From contig NZ_VOEJ01000008.1 in NCBI RefSeq assembly GCF_007846085.1, positions 62,001 through 126,000 of the forward strand: a DNA stretch of 64,000 nt, given 5' to 3'. This document shows positions 50,714 through 59,585 of this stretch, one piece after another. Each line of letters starts with the position of its first letter. The first letter of the stretch is position 1. A program made the position numbers and the translations under genes. The notes under the pieces were generated by a model that was not told the DNA's origin, ran no database searches, and saw nothing but the letters and a program-made list of their open reading frames with translations. The DNA comes from Mucilaginibacter pallidiroseus (GTDB lineage: Bacteria > Bacteroidota > Bacteroidia > Sphingobacteriales > Sphingobacteriaceae).

Positions 50714-51346
50714 TTATAAGTTTACAAAATAGTTGGTAAGTGATGTAAAATCATCAAATTTTAAGTCGTAGTCAGCAGTGGTTCCAAAACCATAACTTAC
50801 AAATACAAAGGGTATTCCCGCCAGGCGTGTTTGCTCTCCATCGCCTGCTGTATCACCAATGTAGTAAGGGTGTGTAAGCTTATGCTTGTGGGTAAGCAGT
50901 TTTATATTGTGATGCTTGGGCATAAAGTTTACGCCGTAGGCCAACTCATCGGTAATGTACTGTTCAATACCGGCCCATTTTATAAATTGCTGTATTATGC
51001 CTTTGGCGCAATTGCTCAGTATAAAAACCTTGTACTTTTGGGCTAGTAGGGGTAACCCTTCCCTAACGCCGTCATATAAAATGCCGCCCATGTCGCCAAT
51101 AAGCAGGTGTCGCCTGTCGTTCACGGTAGCATAAATATCAAGGCGTTTTTGTTGGTCAAATTCAGGCATCAACGTTTCAATAACCTTTTTGCCTTCCCAG
51201 CCTACCATTGGCGCAATTACACTTCGGTCGATATGTTTTTCTATCCCCATTTCCTGGAATACAACATTCCATGAGTGGGCATACGTATCAACGGCATCCC
51301 AAAGGGTACCATCCATATCGAAAATAAGGCTATCGGGTTTTTGCAT
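50714..51346 (-). CDS. HAD family hydrolase, paralogue of the 38.8 kb gene
   Basis: A 210-residue HAD phosphatase: IFDMDGTLWDA (D10, D12), SNCAKG, and IGDTAGDGEQTRLAG with a helical cap. The SYGFGT ending before the tail and the LWD after motif I are shared with the HAD protein at 38.8 kb, which suggests duplication. Substrate not determined. Confidence 0.9.
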   Translation of the reverse strand: MQKPDSLIFDMDGTLWDAVDTYAHSWNVVFQEMGIEKHIDRSVIAPMVGWEGKKVIETLMPEFDQQKRLDIYATVNDRRHLLIGDMGGILYDGVREGLPLLAQKYKVFILSNCAKGIIQQFIKWAGIEQYITDELAYGVNFMPKHHNIKLLTHKHKLTHPYYIGDTAGDGEQTRLAGIPFVFVSYGFGTTADYDLKFDDFTSLTNYFVNL

Positions 51347-51543
51347 ACTTAATTTACTAATGCCGTGAAATTAATAAGTTGATATGGGTTTGGCAGTAAT
51401 TATTTCAAAGAATATACAAGTGCTATGGCGTATTCTTAAAATTAGTACGTTGAATATATCTCGCGAGTATTAAAGTATCATGTCAATCATAGATAGCTGA
51501 AAGTTCAAATGTTTTAATATTTTAGCTTAAGTAACTATCTTAT

Positions 51544-52362
51544 ATGGCTCCAAACTTATTTCGAGTGTGTTTGCTTTGCTTGTTTGCTGTGATCTTAAGC
51601 GTGCCAGTGTTAGCGCAAGAAAAAGATATTTATGTTGAACCTAAGCTGGTTAACGACAAAGGCATAAACCCCTTCAATTACGACAATAAAGTTTTTGTTG
51701 ACAACAAGACCTACGTATTTGATTATTTTATTGTAAAAGGTAATGACACCCTTAAATATGCAATTGTACCACAAGCAGACGGAACCAAAACGTGGAAGTA
51801 TGTGCCCCAGAATGATAAGGACAGCAATACGGTTAGTTACCTTGGCATAAAAACATTAGGAAAAATTGGCCCAATTGTGATGGAAAACCCTAATTACAAG
51901 CAAACGGAAGTGTTTCTTTATCATTACAACGCCAAACTTAAGCCTTTAGAGACCGAACTAACCGGTGTTATCGAGAACAAGGCTAATGTTTGGTTACATC
52001 CATTTAGGTTCCATGCGTTGGAGATACTGCAGCTGTCACCTTTTCCTTATATCAAGCTCCCGGTCAGAGTGGGCTCTACTTATCTTTGGAATCTGGACAT
52101 AGGCGAAAAATGGCCCGAATTCAGGGCTTTTGATTGGAAGGGAAAGCTTACGCTTAATTGCAAATATGTTGTAAAAGGTACAGAGAAACTTGCCCTGCCT
52201 ATTAGGACTATACAAGCAACTAAAGTTGAAGGTATTGCTGAAACTGCCAGTGGGCAAAGTTCCTTAATATCGTATTATAACAAACAATTTGGCTTTGTGA
52301 AACTGGTGTATAAAAACTTAGATGGATCAACTATTACCATGACGCTTAAAAAGGTTGATTAG
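51544..52362 (+). CDS. Secreted hypothetical protein
   Basis: A 272-residue protein with a signal peptide (1-24, ending VPVLAQ). The mature part is beta-strand rich with alternating Lys and aromatic residues (YVFDYFIVKGNDTLKYAIV, YLWNLDIGEKWPEFRAFDWKG) and ends ITMTLKKVD. Thr and Tyr content suggest a periplasmic or surface beta domain; it has no lipobox and no recognised family. It stands alone, with about 180 bases to its divergent upstream neighbour. Confidence 0.72.
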   Translation: MAPNLFRVCLLCLFAVILSVPVLAQEKDIYVEPKLVNDKGINPFNYDNKVFVDNKTYVFDYFIVKGNDTLKYAIVPQADGTKTWKYVPQNDKDSNTVSYLGIKTLGKIGPIVMENPNYKQTEVFLYHYNAKLKPLETELTGVIENKANVWLHPFRFHALEILQLSPFPYIKLPVRVGSTYLWNLDIGEKWPEFRAFDWKGKLTLNCKYVVKGTEKLALPIRTIQATKVEGIAETASGQSSLISYYNKQFGFVKLVYKNLDGSTITMTLKKVD

Positions 52363-52539
52363 ATGCTTTCAACTCGCTTAGTTTAGCTTTTATAAATCTA
52401 TAAATTAGCATATTTTTTTCCTGCGTGCATTAAAGACAATTGTCAAATACGTCTGTAAGGCAATTGTATTCACTACCAGCAAGCTTTAACCACGCTCTAA
52501 ATAATATATTAGGGTAAAATCAGTAAAAAGTACCACAAC

Positions 52540-52581
52540 ATCATTGTAGGATACCATTGCGCTAAATCATTATAGGGTATC
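52540..52581 (+). promoter_or_regulatory. Direct repeat upstream of the AraC gene, candidate operator
   Basis: ATCATTGTAGGATACC (52540-52555) and ATCATTATAGGGTATC (52566-52581) match at 13 of 16 positions with a 26-base period. The second copy overlaps the -7 box, so binding there would block the promoter, fitting AraC autoregulation. Confidence 0.45.
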
Positions 52582-52585
52582 TTTG
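52557..52585 (+). promoter_or_regulatory. Promoter of the AraC gene (-33 TTG, -7 TATCTTTG)
   Basis: TTG at 52557-52559 and the exact -7 box at 52578-52585 are 18 bases apart. The ATG starts 5 bases after the box, implying a leaderless mRNA. Confidence 0.6.
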
Positions 52586-52590
52586 TATTA

Positions 52591-53475
52591 ATGAAACGAG
52601 CATTCCCGGTTTATGATATTTGCGCATTGAGCGACGACCAACAGCACGATTTGCTGGTTAGCCGCTTTGCACCTTACCTGCAAAAGCATCAAAACCTGAG
52701 TTTGCCGCATAAACACACGTTTTACCACGTAGTGTATTTTACCAAGGGTGGGGGCAGTCATGCTATCGATTTTAAAAATTTTGCAGTCGTACCAAACCAG
52801 ATTTATTTTATGGCCCCGGGCCAGGTACACCGCTGGAATTTTGAGGGCGAGGTAGATGGGTACATCATTAATTTTTCCGAGTCTTTTTTTCGTTCGTTTT
52901 TACTGAGGCCCGATTACCTCGACACGTTTCCATTTTTTACAGGGAATATCGATGATGAGGTTATAAACCTGCCCGCAGATATGCAGGCTGATGTGACCGG
53001 CATATTTGAACAACTCATTAAAGAAAGCAGCCGTAACGGCAAATTGAGCCTGGATATGATGAGGGTTTTGATGATTCAACTGTTTATTGCTACCGCAAGG
53101 CAAAGCCCTAACAGCAGCAGAGTTACCGCCCCGAATTACAATTATACTTTGCTGCAAAATTTCAGGAAGCTGGTAGATGAGCATTATATCACATTAAAAC
53201 TGCCAAAAGATTATGCGGCTTTGCTGTACATCACCCCGAACCATTTAAATGCGCTTTGTAATGATATGCTGGGTATGCCGGCCGGCGAGCTAATCCGCGA
53301 GCGTGTTATACTTGAGGCTAAACGGGCGTTAGTAAACCTGGAACTAAGCATTACGCAAATTGCCGGTAAGTTAAACTTTAGCGACAACTCGTACTTTACC
53401 AAATTTTTTAAGAAATACGCTGGTTTAACACCCGAAGAATTCAGACATAATAACTTAAACAATGGAAACCAATAA
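52591..53475 (+). CDS. AraC family transcriptional regulator
   Basis: A 294-residue regulator: an N-terminal cupin-like sensor (about 40-110, with SLPHKHTFYHVVYFTKGGGSHAID and APGQVHRWNF) and a C-terminal double helix-turn-helix (about 190-288) ending SYFTKFFKKYAGLTPEEFR. The ligand is unknown; the sensor pattern fits AraC proteins that respond to small organic compounds. Its last 14 bases overlap the DUF983 gene, which may be its partner or target. Confidence 0.9.
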   Translation: MKRAFPVYDICALSDDQQHDLLVSRFAPYLQKHQNLSLPHKHTFYHVVYFTKGGGSHAIDFKNFAVVPNQIYFMAPGQVHRWNFEGEVDGYIINFSESFFRSFLLRPDYLDTFPFFTGNIDDEVINLPADMQADVTGIFEQLIKESSRNGKLSLDMMRVLMIQLFIATARQSPNSSRVTAPNYNYTLLQNFRKLVDEHYITLKLPKDYAALLYITPNHLNALCNDMLGMPAGELIRERVILEAKRALVNLELSITQIAGKLNFSDNSYFTKFFKKYAGLTPEEFRHNNLNNGNQ

Positions 53476-53911
53476 TATAAAACCGTTTAAAAATATTTCG
53501 GCATGGCAGGGTATAGCAACATCCAAATGCCCCAGGTGCCGAAGGGGGCCTATCTTTGCTACGGGACCATACAGTTTTGGCGGGCAAAAAATGTATGAGC
53601 GCTGTTCGCACTGCGGCCTCACTTATGAGCGTGAACCGGGCTACTGGTATGTGGCCATGTTCGTGAGTTATGCCCTTAACGTAGCCGAGATGGTAACCTG
53701 TGCAGTAGCCATAAGCGTACTTACAGGTTCTAAATCGCCGTGGTTATACACCGGCGTTATATTAGGTGCAGTATTTTTGCTGTCGCCGTTTAATTACCGG
53801 TATTCGCGGGTGTTGTTACTTTACTGGCTTACACCAGGGCTAAACTACGAGGCATGGCGGGCCGAGGCTCCCCCCGTTGATTCCAAGCTACCAAATAATT
53901 TAAAGGATTAA
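53462..53911 (+). CDS. DUF983 zinc-ribbon membrane protein
   Basis: A 149-residue protein. The four-Cys ribbon CPRCRRGPIF and CSHCGLTYEREPGYWYVAMF is the DUF983 signature, followed by two membrane helices (YALNVAEMVTCAVAISVL and GVILGAVFLLSPFNYRYSRVLLLYW). Family function is unknown. It overlaps the AraC gene by 14 bases, so their translation is likely coupled. The terminator at its end extends into the convergent receiver gene. Confidence 0.9.
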   Translation: METNNIKPFKNISAWQGIATSKCPRCRRGPIFATGPYSFGGQKMYERCSHCGLTYEREPGYWYVAMFVSYALNVAEMVTCAVAISVLTGSKSPWLYTGVILGAVFLLSPFNYRYSRVLLLYWLTPGLNYEAWRAEAPPVDSKLPNNLKD

Positions 53912-53924
53912 TATTAAACATGAC

Positions 53925-53958
53925 AGAAGCGCTTACCCAATAAGCGCTTCTATTTTTT
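53925..53958 (+). terminator. Terminator of DUF983, overlapping the receiver gene's 3' end
   Basis: An 11-bp perfect stem (AGAAGCGCTTA 53925-53935 with TAAGCGCTTCT 53941-53951, 5-base loop) precedes a T-run on the plus strand. On the minus strand the right part of the hairpin encodes the last six codons of the response regulator, including its stop. Confidence 0.85.
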
Positions 53959-54289
53959 TAAGCAATTCATCCATCTCAAATGGCTTAGCTAAAAAATCAT
54001 CAGCACCGGCTTCCATAGCCGATGATTTAATATCCCGGCTTGCCGAGATCATAATTATAGGCAAGCTGCTGGTTGTATCCTGGGCTTTTAATTGTTTGCA
54101 TATATCGCGTCCGTCCTCGCCACTCATCCAAATGTCAAGCAGCAACAGATCAGGTAATTGGTCCAGTTGAAAAACCGTTGCACCACTTACGGTAGTAGCA
54201 ACATCGTAACCTTCAAATTCAAGCAGCATCTCCACAGCGTCCACAATCCCCGGATCATCGTCCGCTATCATTATCTTTTTATTTCTCAT
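53933..54289 (-). CDS. Single-domain response regulator
   Basis: A 118-residue receiver domain only: acidic pocket D10-D12, phosphoacceptor D52 (LLLLDIWMSGEDG), S82 and K102 (FLAKPFEMDELL). No output domain, so it works as a phosphorelay component or protein-interaction switch. It lies 51 bases downstream of a multi-PAS histidine kinase and is likely its partner. Its coding end doubles as part of a terminator. Confidence 0.92.
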   Translation of the reverse strand: MRNKKIMIADDDPGIVDAVEMLLEFEGYDVATTVSGATVFQLDQLPDLLLLDIWMSGEDGRDICKQLKAQDTTSSLPIIMISASRDIKSSAMEAGADDFLAKPFEMDELLKKIEALIG

Positions 54290-54340
54290 TTCAAGTATAG
54301 CCGTATTGCACGGCCATTAACATTACATATATCTTATAAA

Positions 54341-56965
54341 CTAATCATCCGCTACTACCGGTAAGGAGAAGCAAAAAGTAGACCCTTTGCCCTCAACGCT
54401 ATTTACCCACATTTTACCGCCCTCGCGCCTTATTATCTCGTTAGAGATGTATAACCCTAACCCCAAACCGGGGAAAGTATGTTGCTTGGTACCACTTACC
54501 CGGTAAAATTGTTCAAACACTTTATTCAACTTATCGCCGGGTATGCCAATGCCAAAATCCTGCACACTTAACAAAATCTCGTTGCCGCTGCGCCTCGTGC
54601 TCAAAACTATGCGATTTGCGTGGGGCGAATACTTTACAGCATTACTAATCAAATTGGTTATAACCTGGCCAATTCTGTCTTTATCCGCGTAAATGTAACC
54701 TGCATCTTCAGCAAAATCCATCACAAAAATATGCTTGTTGGTGGTGTGCTGTAAATCGTGTGCGGTTTCCTGTACGGCGGTATTGAAATCGAACTTTATT
54801 TTATTAAACTGTATTTTACCCGAATTTATTTTGGTGACATCTAATAAATCTCCAATAAGATTGGTTAATCGGTTAATTTGATTGTCCATTTTGGCAACCA
54901 TTGCTGCCTTTTTATCCTCGCCCTCGCGGCTTAGCATGGCCTCCAAAACCTGCGTATAGGCCTTAATGCTTGTTACCGGCGTTTTTAATTCATGACTGGC
55001 AATCCCTAAAAAGTCATCTTTTTGCCGTTGTAATTGCTTTTGCTCGTCAATATCAGTATTGGTGCCAAACCATTTTACAAGTTTCCCTTCGCTAATAAAT
55101 GGCAAGGCGCGCGATAGGTGCCACTTATAGTTACCGTTTGCATCAATCAGCCGGAATTCATATTGATAGTCGCTGCCACTTTCAATTGCAGCTGTCCATC
55201 GTTGCAGGCAGCCTTCCCGGTCTTCAGGATGGATATTGTTGAGCCAATCCGGCCCGAGAATTTGTTCAACAGGCTGGCCAAAAAAATCAATTGCCTGTTG
55301 GTTTACATAATCAATTTCGCCGGTTGGTTTTGCAGTCCATAGTTGTACCGGCATGAAGTCGGTTACAAACTCAAATTGCTTTATCTGGTCGTTAAGTGCA
55401 CTGTTTTTAAGTTGCAGTTCAATGTCAATTTTTATGGTTTCGGTAACATCGGTACATGCCCCTACATAGCCAATAAGGCGGCCATCCTTATCATGCTGGG
55501 GTACGCCTGTTGCCTGGCACCAGCGTATGTCACCGTTAATATGCCTTATCCTAAACTCGGCCTCATACGGACGATGAGCCCTAAGATCCATTAAAAACTT
55601 TTGCCCTGCCCATTCGCGGTCCTCCGGTAATATACAGCTGAGCCAGCCTGTGCCCATGGTTTCATGGTTGGGCTGGCCGGTCCAGTCTTGCCAGGTTTTA
55701 TTAGCATAGGTTATAAGGCCTTTGTTATCGGCCATCCAAAGGGCAGTAGGGGCGGCGCTTGTAATGGTTTGCAGCAGGCGTTCACTATCAACAAGCGCCT
55801 GTTTACTTGCCAGCTCCTGGCTTATATCACGGGCAATGGTTGCCCTGCCCACTTTTTTACCCGCATCATCTTTAATTGCAATTGTAGTGGCGCTTACAGG
55901 AATAGCCTGGCCGGTTTCAAAGTGCCGGTATAAAAAATCTCCAGACCATATACCTTTTTCAAGTAGCGTTTGGCGTACACCCGCCAGGCGGGGCGCCTCT
56001 TCAGGCATTACAAAGTGTGAGTTGTGCTTGCCAATATCACTTTCCTGAAGCCCCAACATGCGCCTGCCAGCTGCGTTAATGTAAGTTACAAAACCATTAA
56101 CATCCGACAGGCTTATAAACTCCGAGGTGGCATCTATCAGCATAAGCAGCCTTTGTTGCTCCGTTTTGCTGTTTACTTCGTCAGAAATGTCAAGAGCCGT
56201 ACCTGCAAAGCGTATGCAGTTGCCAAGATCATCAAAATAAGCTTTACCTCTGCATCTAAGCCAGCGTGTAAGGCCGTCTTGCGCTCCAATGGTTCTAAAC
56301 TCAACATCGTAATTGCCCCCGCTACTTGGCGAGAGCGCATTTTTTACAGCGGTATCAACTACTGCTCTGTCATAAGGGTGGATATGTTTCAGCACATCGT
56401 TGTAGTGCACTTCGGCATCGGTGTCGTCAAAGCCGTAAAGCATTTTACAGCGTTTGTCCCAGGTTACTATTTCGGCAACCGGGTCAAGATCCCAGGTACC
56501 CAATTGGGCCGATTCAAGCGCAAAGCGTGTGCGTTCTTCACTTTCCTGCAGCTTTTGCCTTGATATCATCAATTCCGTAACGTCCGTTGCGGTGTTCAGG
56601 ATACCCCAAACTTTGCCCTCATTGTCCGTAAGCGGCGTATAATTAAAGTTGAAGTAAAAGTCTTGCAGCCGACCGTCAACAAAAAGCTTCACAGGTGCTT
56701 CATCGGCAGCGTAAGGCTCGCCGGTACGGTAAACGTTGTAAAGGATATCCATAAAGGGCTGCCCGTCCATTTCGGGCAGTGCCTCGATAAATGTTTTGCC
56801 CAATACCGATTCATCTTTATCCCAAACTTTAAGGATGGCTTTATTTACCAGGGTTACGGTAATATCCGGGCCAACGTAAAGCCCCATTGGTTGCGGCGAT
56901 GCGTCTACCAATACCCTGAAAATATTTTCTTTACGAAGGTATTCCTGGTAATTTGTACTATCCAT
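54341..56965 (-). CDS. Multi-PAS sensor histidine kinase
   Basis: An 874-residue kinase without membrane helices. About five PAS/PAC units precede the kinase core (for example FRVLVDASPQPMGLYVG at the start, WDLDPVAEIVTWDKRCKMLYGFDD, TEFISLSDVNGFVTYINAAG, ALWMADNKGLITYANKTWQDWTG and VQLWTAKPTGEIDYVNQQAIDF). H658 is the phosphorylated His (FLGIASHELKTP), N775 lies in the N-box and D803-x-G in the ATP lid (VQDFGIGIP). It probably senses a cytoplasmic signal such as redox or light via one PAS. Encoded just upstream of a receiver protein. Confidence 0.93.
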   Translation of the reverse strand: MDSTNYQEYLRKENIFRVLVDASPQPMGLYVGPDITVTLVNKAILKVWDKDESVLGKTFIEALPEMDGQPFMDILYNVYRTGEPYAADEAPVKLFVDGRLQDFYFNFNYTPLTDNEGKVWGILNTATDVTELMISRQKLQESEERTRFALESAQLGTWDLDPVAEIVTWDKRCKMLYGFDDTDAEVHYNDVLKHIHPYDRAVVDTAVKNALSPSSGGNYDVEFRTIGAQDGLTRWLRCRGKAYFDDLGNCIRFAGTALDISDEVNSKTEQQRLLMLIDATSEFISLSDVNGFVTYINAAGRRMLGLQESDIGKHNSHFVMPEEAPRLAGVRQTLLEKGIWSGDFLYRHFETGQAIPVSATTIAIKDDAGKKVGRATIARDISQELASKQALVDSERLLQTITSAAPTALWMADNKGLITYANKTWQDWTGQPNHETMGTGWLSCILPEDREWAGQKFLMDLRAHRPYEAEFRIRHINGDIRWCQATGVPQHDKDGRLIGYVGACTDVTETIKIDIELQLKNSALNDQIKQFEFVTDFMPVQLWTAKPTGEIDYVNQQAIDFFGQPVEQILGPDWLNNIHPEDREGCLQRWTAAIESGSDYQYEFRLIDANGNYKWHLSRALPFISEGKLVKWFGTNTDIDEQKQLQRQKDDFLGIASHELKTPVTSIKAYTQVLEAMLSREGEDKKAAMVAKMDNQINRLTNLIGDLLDVTKINSGKIQFNKIKFDFNTAVQETAHDLQHTTNKHIFVMDFAEDAGYIYADKDRIGQVITNLISNAVKYSPHANRIVLSTRRSGNEILLSVQDFGIGIPGDKLNKVFEQFYRVSGTKQHTFPGLGLGLYISNEIIRREGGKMWVNSVEGKGSTFCFSLPVVADD

Positions 56966-57029
56966 AAATGAAGCAGAAATGAGCAGACAACACTATAACC
57001 GAACTGTAATTACATAGGATTAATGTCCA

Positions 57030-57037
57030 CAAATGTA
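57030..57037 (-). promoter_or_regulatory. -7 promoter box of the histidine kinase gene
   Basis: On the minus strand this reads TACATTTG, an exact consensus match 64 bases upstream of the kinase ATG. Confidence 0.4.
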
Positions 57038-57265
57038 AGTGTCGGTTTAATCTGCATCTAAAGCATTAATGTAAAACTGTTAAAATGGTTTTGATGTATT
57101 TACAATACACTTGTTTTGCAAATTTAAAATTTAACCCATTGTAACGGTAAAGCTTTTGAAAGTTTGCTATTTGCTTATATGGTAAACATAGCAGATATTA
57201 CAACAATTAAACCTTGCCGCGCAATGTTAACGATGTTTAAGCTCGGCTTCAAGTACTAATTAATT

Positions 57266-58030
57266 ATGAATGATAACGGAGAGGTAAACCTGGTTTACAA
57301 CGGCGGAATTGCGACTATAACATTTGGCCACCCTGCGCAAAATGCACTGCCATCCCACCTGCTTATGCAACTAAGCGCGGCTATTGAAGAGGCTGGTAGC
57401 GATACAGACACACGCGTAATTATTATCCAGAGCGCTGGCGAGCGTACATTTTGTGCAGGCGCAAGTTTTAACGAATTGCTTAAGATAGCGGATGAGGATA
57501 CAGGTACACGTTTTTTTTCGGGTTTTGCCAACGTAATTAATGCCTGCCGCAAGGCTGATAAGATAATTATAGCAAAGGTACAGGGTAAAGCTGTTGGCGG
57601 CGGAGTTGGCATTGCTGCCGCAGCAGATTATTGCTTTGCTACCGAACATGCAGCTGTAAAATTGAGTGAGCTGACCATCGGCATTGGTCCTTTTGTTATT
57701 GCGCCCGCAGTTCAACGCAAAATAGGACTACCGGCCTTTACCCAACTAAGCTTGCAAGCAGGCATTTTCCAATCGGCCGAATGGGCAAAAGAAAACGGAT
57801 TGTACAATGAAGTATATGAGGATGCCACTACAATGGACGATGCCATTAAGCAATTGGCGGAACAACTGGCAAACTACAATCCGGAAGCAATTACATCTCT
57901 AAAACGTATATTATGGGAGGGTACCGAGCATTGGGATACCTTGCTTGCCGAGCGCGCGGCCATCAGCGGTAAACTGGTTTTATCGGAGTTTACACAGAAA
58001 GCGTTGAGGGCTTTTTTAAGTAAAGCTTAA
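57266..58030 (+). CDS. Enoyl-CoA hydratase/isomerase family protein
   Basis: A 254-residue crotonase-fold enzyme. Oxyanion-hole and active-site blocks are ERTFCAGASFNEL and GKAVGGGVGIAAAADYCFATEHAAVKLSEL, followed by TIGIGPFVIAPAVQRKIG. The last phrase recalls methylglutaconyl-CoA hydratases of leucine breakdown in Bacteroidota, but this is from memory and uncertain. No neighbouring beta-oxidation genes. A 300-base AT-rich gap upstream shows no plus-strand promoter box. Confidence 0.88.
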   Translation: MNDNGEVNLVYNGGIATITFGHPAQNALPSHLLMQLSAAIEEAGSDTDTRVIIIQSAGERTFCAGASFNELLKIADEDTGTRFFSGFANVINACRKADKIIIAKVQGKAVGGGVGIAAAADYCFATEHAAVKLSELTIGIGPFVIAPAVQRKIGLPAFTQLSLQAGIFQSAEWAKENGLYNEVYEDATTMDDAIKQLAEQLANYNPEAITSLKRILWEGTEHWDTLLAERAAISGKLVLSEFTQKALRAFLSKA

Positions 58031-58032
58031 AG

Positions 58033-58081
58033 TTATTAAACAGGAAAGACGCGGCACTGCTGCGTCTTTCCTGTTTAATAA
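58033..58081. terminator. Bidirectional 20-bp hairpin terminator
   Basis: Arms 58033-58052 and 58062-58081 are perfect complements with a 9-base loop. It separates the enoyl-CoA hydratase gene from a convergent small gene. Confidence 0.9.
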
Positions 58082-58091
58082 CCTGATAGGC

Positions 58092-58415
58092 CTAAAACAA
58101 AGCATCTGCCTTGCCTGAGTTTGGAATCTCGATCTTACCTAAATTATATTGACGGTTGTCGGTCGAATCGTTGCCACGGATGCGCCCATTGTTGAATAGG
58201 TCTTCCAACACAATTTGGGCATCTTGTTGATGCTGCTCGGCAGAAATTTCTGGCTCAAGTTCATTCAGCTTTACACCAACTTGTTTTGCTGTGGCATATT
58301 CAAGGTCGGCCAGGGCATAAACTATTTTATTTTGCAGGGTATCGGCCTTATCGTACTTATATGGCACGTGCAAGGGGCCATATTCCTTTAAAAAATCCTG
58401 ATCGGGGCTGTCCAT
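58092..58415 (-). CDS. Hypothetical protein, winged-helix-like size
   Basis: A 107-residue acidic cytoplasmic protein. The middle segment (KIVYALADLEYATAKQVGVKLNELEPEI, then VLEDLFNNGRIRGN) has the helix-turn-helix-strand pattern of a small winged helix, but no family is recognised. It follows the PA2169-type gene after 2 bases, so the two are cotranscribed. Confidence 0.72.
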   Translation of the reverse strand: MDSPDQDFLKEYGPLHVPYKYDKADTLQNKIVYALADLEYATAKQVGVKLNELEPEISAEQHQQDAQIVLEDLFNNGRIRGNDSTDNRQYNLGKIEIPNSGKADALF

Positions 58416-58417
58416 AA

Positions 58418-58903
58418 TTAGTTCTCCTGTTTTTGTGTAGCTAATGAATCGCGAAGGGCCTTTATTGCATCATGAGCTATTTTAAGGCCACTCATGTGGC
58501 TGTTTAATAACGCTAAGACCTTCTCGTCTTCCCAAATAAGTTCTTTATCGTCCAGTGCTTTACGGTATGCGGCTTTGGCAACGTCTTCGCCGTATTCACA
58601 TTCTGAGAGCACAGCATGATCATCCTTTTTGCCAAAGGCTGATTTAACATCCATCCAGGCATGATATACTTTACCCGACAGTGTAGTGCCATCTGCAGGA
58701 GAGCCTCCAAGTTTGTGTATGTAGTCGTTAAGTTCGTTTACGTAGCCGGCGCTTTGGTCTGCGTAGCCTGCAAATATTGATTTAAGCGGCTCGTCTGTTG
58801 TTCCTTCAATTGCCTTTTTATAGCCGGCAATACGATCGTTGTTGATCTTGATGAGATCGTTGAGTGCCGAAATCTGGTGCTGTATGTGTTGTAATGTTCC
58901 CAT
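58418..58903 (-). CDS. PA2169 family four-helix-bundle protein (DUF2383)
   Basis: A 161-residue helical protein matching PA2169/DUF2383: ISALNDLIKINNDRIAGYKKAIEG, ADQSAGYVNELNDYIHKLGGSPADGTTLSGKVYHAWMDVKSAF and ECEYGEDVAKAAYRKALDD. The Glu and His positions in these helices are arranged as in ferritin-like bundles, though metal binding is unproven. Related genes are commonly stress-induced. It is transcribed with the 107-residue gene that follows it. Confidence 0.9.
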   Translation of the reverse strand: MGTLQHIQHQISALNDLIKINNDRIAGYKKAIEGTTDEPLKSIFAGYADQSAGYVNELNDYIHKLGGSPADGTTLSGKVYHAWMDVKSAFGKKDDHAVLSECEYGEDVAKAAYRKALDDKELIWEDEKVLALLNSHMSGLKIAHDAIKALRDSLATQKQEN

Positions 58904-59089
58904 TGTAGTGTTTTTTTAGAAAATGTAAAAGGCAATTATCAGGCCATTGTACCGCGCCGGTTAAACAACAAAAAATTACTTTCATTATCCTAATCATGCA
59001 CGAAATCAAGTTAATCCGCTACTAAAATACATTTATCTTAAATTAAAATGCTATCATTGATTAACTACAAACACTAAAAATTTAAACCA

Positions 59090-59530
59090 ATGAAGCTAAA
59101 AGTTTTGACCCCAACTGCTGCTGTACTGTTTCTGTTAAGCGCATTTACGCCCTTTTCTTTCGCAGAGAAAGATCTTATAGGAACCTGGAAGATTGATGAC
59201 GGAAGTATTGGTAAGGTTGTTAAGCGTGTAATAGAGAAAACTGTTGAAGCCAATCCTGAAGCGGCCGATCAAATTGAAGAGCACAAAGATGAAATTGCTC
59301 AAAGGATAAAAGGCGTAAGACTTAATGTAAAAGCCGATCATACCTATGAGTCGATTTCGCCTGCCGGCACTAACCCGGGCACCTGGAAATATCTGGATGC
59401 TGAAAAAGCCGTTGAGTTTACCAAAAAGGATGGTACCAAGCGTAAGGATATTTTACTCGAACTAAGCCCCACCCGTCTTAAAATGGTTAACACCGAGCTA
59501 AAGGATACTATTCTGTATGTGCATCCGTAG
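59090..59530 (+). CDS. Secreted lipocalin-like hypothetical protein
   Basis: A 146-residue protein with a signal peptide (about 1-25, ending PFSFAE) and a DLIGTWKIDDGSIGK start, a helical insertion with charged residues (about 45-80) and a C-terminal beta part with NPGTWKYLDAEKAVEFTKKDG. The GTWK opening recalls lipocalin-type domains in Bacteroidota. Family and function not recognised with confidence. Confidence 0.72.
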   Translation: MKLKVLTPTAAVLFLLSAFTPFSFAEKDLIGTWKIDDGSIGKVVKRVIEKTVEANPEAADQIEEHKDEIAQRIKGVRLNVKADHTYESISPAGTNPGTWKYLDAEKAVEFTKKDGTKRKDILLELSPTRLKMVNTELKDTILYVHP

Positions 59531-59585
59531 TTTTATGACTCTTAAAATGTAGCGTATATTCTGCACTTGTCAAAGACCTGACCAG

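Noticed and set aside
56024..56563. 179-residue frame opposite the histidine kinase
   Set aside because: It runs against coding sequence with clear PAS signatures and shows no family pattern.
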